A stretch of DNA of 16,009 nucleotides from WJMT01 sp041686095 (GTDB taxonomy: Bacteria; Acidobacteriota; Aminicenantia; Aminicenantales; Aminicenantaceae), in assembly GCA_041686095.1 (NCBI GenBank), contig JAWLEN010000057.1, positions 1 through 16,009 on the forward strand. Reading direction: 5' to 3'. Positions 14,611-16,009 of this stretch are shown piece by piece. A program made the position numbers and the translations under genes. Position 1 is the first letter of the stretch, and every line of letters begins with the position of its first letter. The notes under the pieces were generated by a model, which saw only the letters and a list, made by a program, of their open reading frames with translations, was not told the DNA's origin and ran no database searches.

Positions 14611-15732
14611 TTATCCTATATTTTTCTGGTATATTCTATACTTCTTATAAACCCGGCCTCCTATGGACATCACAAATTTATTCACCGCTTCATTGTCTTC
14701 AAGCTGCCAGGAAGTCTCAGCCCATTTGTATCCTTTTTTCAAGGCATTTTTATAGAGTCTTGAATAAAGAAGATAACTTAATCCAGTCATTCGATATTTC
14801 GGGACAATTCCAAATACCAAAACCCGGATCCCTTTTATCTTTTTCCGATTTAGAAGTAACTTGATGAAGCCAAAGGGAAACAAGCGGCCGTTCATATCTT
14901 TAAGCACTTCATTGTAATTGGGAAGAGCAAATCCAAAACCAACAGGTTTGTCCTTTTCCTCTGCCAGCACAATAATATCCGGATCTGCGACCTGCTTTAA
15001 TTTTTTGGCCATATGCTCCATCTCTTTTTCAGTCCAGGGTACGAAACCCCAGTTGTTCTCCCAGCCTTGGTTATAAATATATTTAATTCTTTCAGCTTCT
15101 TCGTCCACTCTTTTTATATCCACACTTCTTAAGTTCAGTTCTGTTTGACTCTCAACTTTTTTCACTATAGTTTCCAGTTTCCTTTCCGCCATTTCATTTC
15201 TTTCCATAAGAAAAGCGTACAGGTCTTTGGCCTTTTTCATCCCGTATTTTTCCATTAGGTCCAAATAATAGGGGGGATTATAAGGCATCATGATCGCAGG
15301 GGGAGAATCAAAGCCCTCCAATAAAAAAGCACATTCATCATTCAACGACGCGTTTACCGGCCCTCTGAGAATGTTCATTCCTCTTTGCTTTCCCCATTCA
15401 CACACTTTATCCAGCAGAGCTTTGGTGATATCGATATCATTGAAGCTTTCATAAAAACCAAAAAACACCACTTTTTCATGATGTCGGTCATTGTGATTTT
15501 CATCTAAAATAGCAGCTACCCTGCCTTTGAGCTCATTCCCATCATAAGCCAGAAAGAGGTCTAAATCTGCGTGTTCAAAAAAAGGGTGTTTTTGTTTGTC
15601 TAACCGCTCCTTTATATCAGAAATAAGAGGGGGAGCCCAATTTGGGTCATCTTTATACACCTTCCATGGAAAGTGAATAAATAATTTTTTTTCTTTCTTG
15701 GACTCAACCCTTTTTATCTGAATAACACTCAT
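14611..15732 (-). CDS. GNAT-superfamily acyltransferase-like protein, YghO-like, substrate unknown
   Basis: The product is 373 residues, with AGGAGG 8 nt before the ATG. The N-terminal half has the wording of a widespread conserved family often annotated as N-acetyltransferase: F-P-W-K-V-Y-K-D-D-P-N-W-A-P-P-L (20-35), HPFFEHADLDLFLA (49-62), GRVAAILDENHN, FFGFYES, RGPVNASLNDECAFLLEGFD and MMPYNPPYY. The C-terminal half (about 210-373) has a GNAT-like fold pattern with IRVLVFGIVPKYRMTGLSYLLY, where an R/Q-x-x-G-x-x/A-type CoA loop would be, here as R-M-T-G-L. No enzyme activity is established for this group that I can cite. It is the first gene of the minus-strand run; the 26-bp gap to the hydratase suggests co-transcription. 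Confidence 0.8.
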   Translation of the reverse strand: MSVIQIKRVESKKEKKLFIHFPWKVYKDDPNWAPPLISDIKERLDKQKHPFFEHADLDLFLAYDGNELKGRVAAILDENHNDRHHEKVVFFGFYESFNDIDITKALLDKVCEWGKQRGMNILRGPVNASLNDECAFLLEGFDSPPAIMMPYNPPYYLDLMEKYGMKKAKDLYAFLMERNEMAERKLETIVKKVESQTELNLRSVDIKRVDEEAERIKYIYNQGWENNWGFVPWTEKEMEHMAKKLKQVADPDIIVLAEEKDKPVGFGFALPNYNEVLKDMNGRLFPFGFIKLLLNRKKIKGIRVLVFGIVPKYRMTGLSYLLYSRLYKNALKKGYKWAETSWQLEDNEAVNKFVMSIGGRVYKKYRIYQKNIG

Positions 15733-15913
15733 TTATGATTCCTCCTGATTTAAGTTATCTTATCAAATAAAGAATGTTTTTGCACGAATATTTTCTTGCC
15801 TGAATCACCCCTGTTTAGCGAGCAGTCTGACCAAATTTTCTTTCTCAATAGAGAGCATTTTCAAAATTAACAATAAGCATTTCTAAAACCGTGATAAGTT
15901 TATTTGAAAAATA
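15733..15913. other. Intergenic region upstream of the minus-strand run
   Basis: AT-rich stretch with no coding potential that I can support. It should hold the promoter for the gene run reading leftward, but no convincing -35/-10 pair or sigma-54 element is visible; only the AGGAGG ribosome site next to the ATG at 15732 is clear. Confidence 0.4.
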
Positions 15914-16009
15914 AGGGGAAGGGCAAGGGATTCGTCACCCGCTCGATTCCCCAGCGAGGAATCTCTCTCCCGGTTCGGGCTTCGCTCTCCTCTAAAGAGG
16001 AACCATGCC
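15914..16009. repeat. GC-rich hairpin-containing intergenic element, probably a dispersed repeat, cut by the window edge
   Basis: Composition changes abruptly from AT-rich to GC-rich. Three short dyads are seen: GATTCC and GGAATC around a 7-nt loop (15945-15963), CCCG-GTT-CGGG (15969-15979) and TCCTCT-AA-AGAGGA (15988-16001). The GCGAGGAATCTC wording resembles dispersed intergenic repeats common in some environmental bacterial genomes. It does not fold as a tRNA by eye. The right end is not visible. Confidence 0.45.

Noticed and set aside
15884..16009. Minus-strand frame open from the right edge for about 42 codons
   Set aside because: Arg/Ser-rich low-information peptide lying over the hairpin element; no recognisable protein and no defined start.

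Overview
The window comes from an AT-rich, LPS-type diderm bacterium. It carries BamA, a Skp-family chaperone, a Lol ABC transporter and the early lipid A enzymes LpxA and LpxI, the LpxI being the non-LpxH form. The order lysS-lolC/E-lolD-bamA-skp-fabZ-lpxA-lpxI-Gfo/Idh/MocA resembles clusters known from Geobacter-like deltaproteobacteria and from Acidobacteriota/Aminicenantota-type genomes. I lean toward the latter group, but this is an inference from gene order and composition, not a proven placement.

Right and central part (15732 down to 3295, all minus strand): a long co-directional run of thirteen genes. In transcription order they are a GNAT-like acyltransferase of unknown substrate, an enoyl-CoA hydratase, ribH, nusB, lysS, a LolC/E-type permease, lolD, a 133-bp gap, then bamA, a skp/ompH gene, fabZ, lpxA, lpxI and a Gfo/Idh/MocA dehydrogenase that may be GnnA-like. 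Many neighbours overlap by 8 to 23 bp, which suggests translational coupling. The second half makes and inserts outer-membrane components: lipoprotein release (LolCD), beta-barrel assembly (BamA, Skp), and hydroxyacyl-ACP supply and first acylation of lipid A (FabZ, LpxA, LpxI). lpxD, usually found between skp and fabZ, is absent, as is lpxB.

Left part (1 to 3291, plus strand): a compact sigma-54 regulatory island. A bacterial enhancer-binding protein (5' end outside the window) is followed by two copies of a 17-bp dyad site, a textbook -24/-12 sigma-54 promoter, a small membrane protein of DUF5658-like appearance, and, 4 bp later, an 81-residue protein whose C-terminal half is a near copy of the regulator's own Fis-type DNA-binding domain with an altered recognition helix. 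This looks like a self-contained circuit of activator, target and possible feedback antagonist, and is the most unusual part of the window. A secreted LolA-fold-like protein with its own sigma-70-like promoter follows and converges on the lipid A operon with only 3 bp between stop codons.

The right edge (15733-16009) has no gene. Its last ~95 bp are GC-rich and contain several short hairpins; they resemble a dispersed intergenic repeat. No tRNA, rRNA, CRISPR array, insertion sequence or prophage gene was seen.
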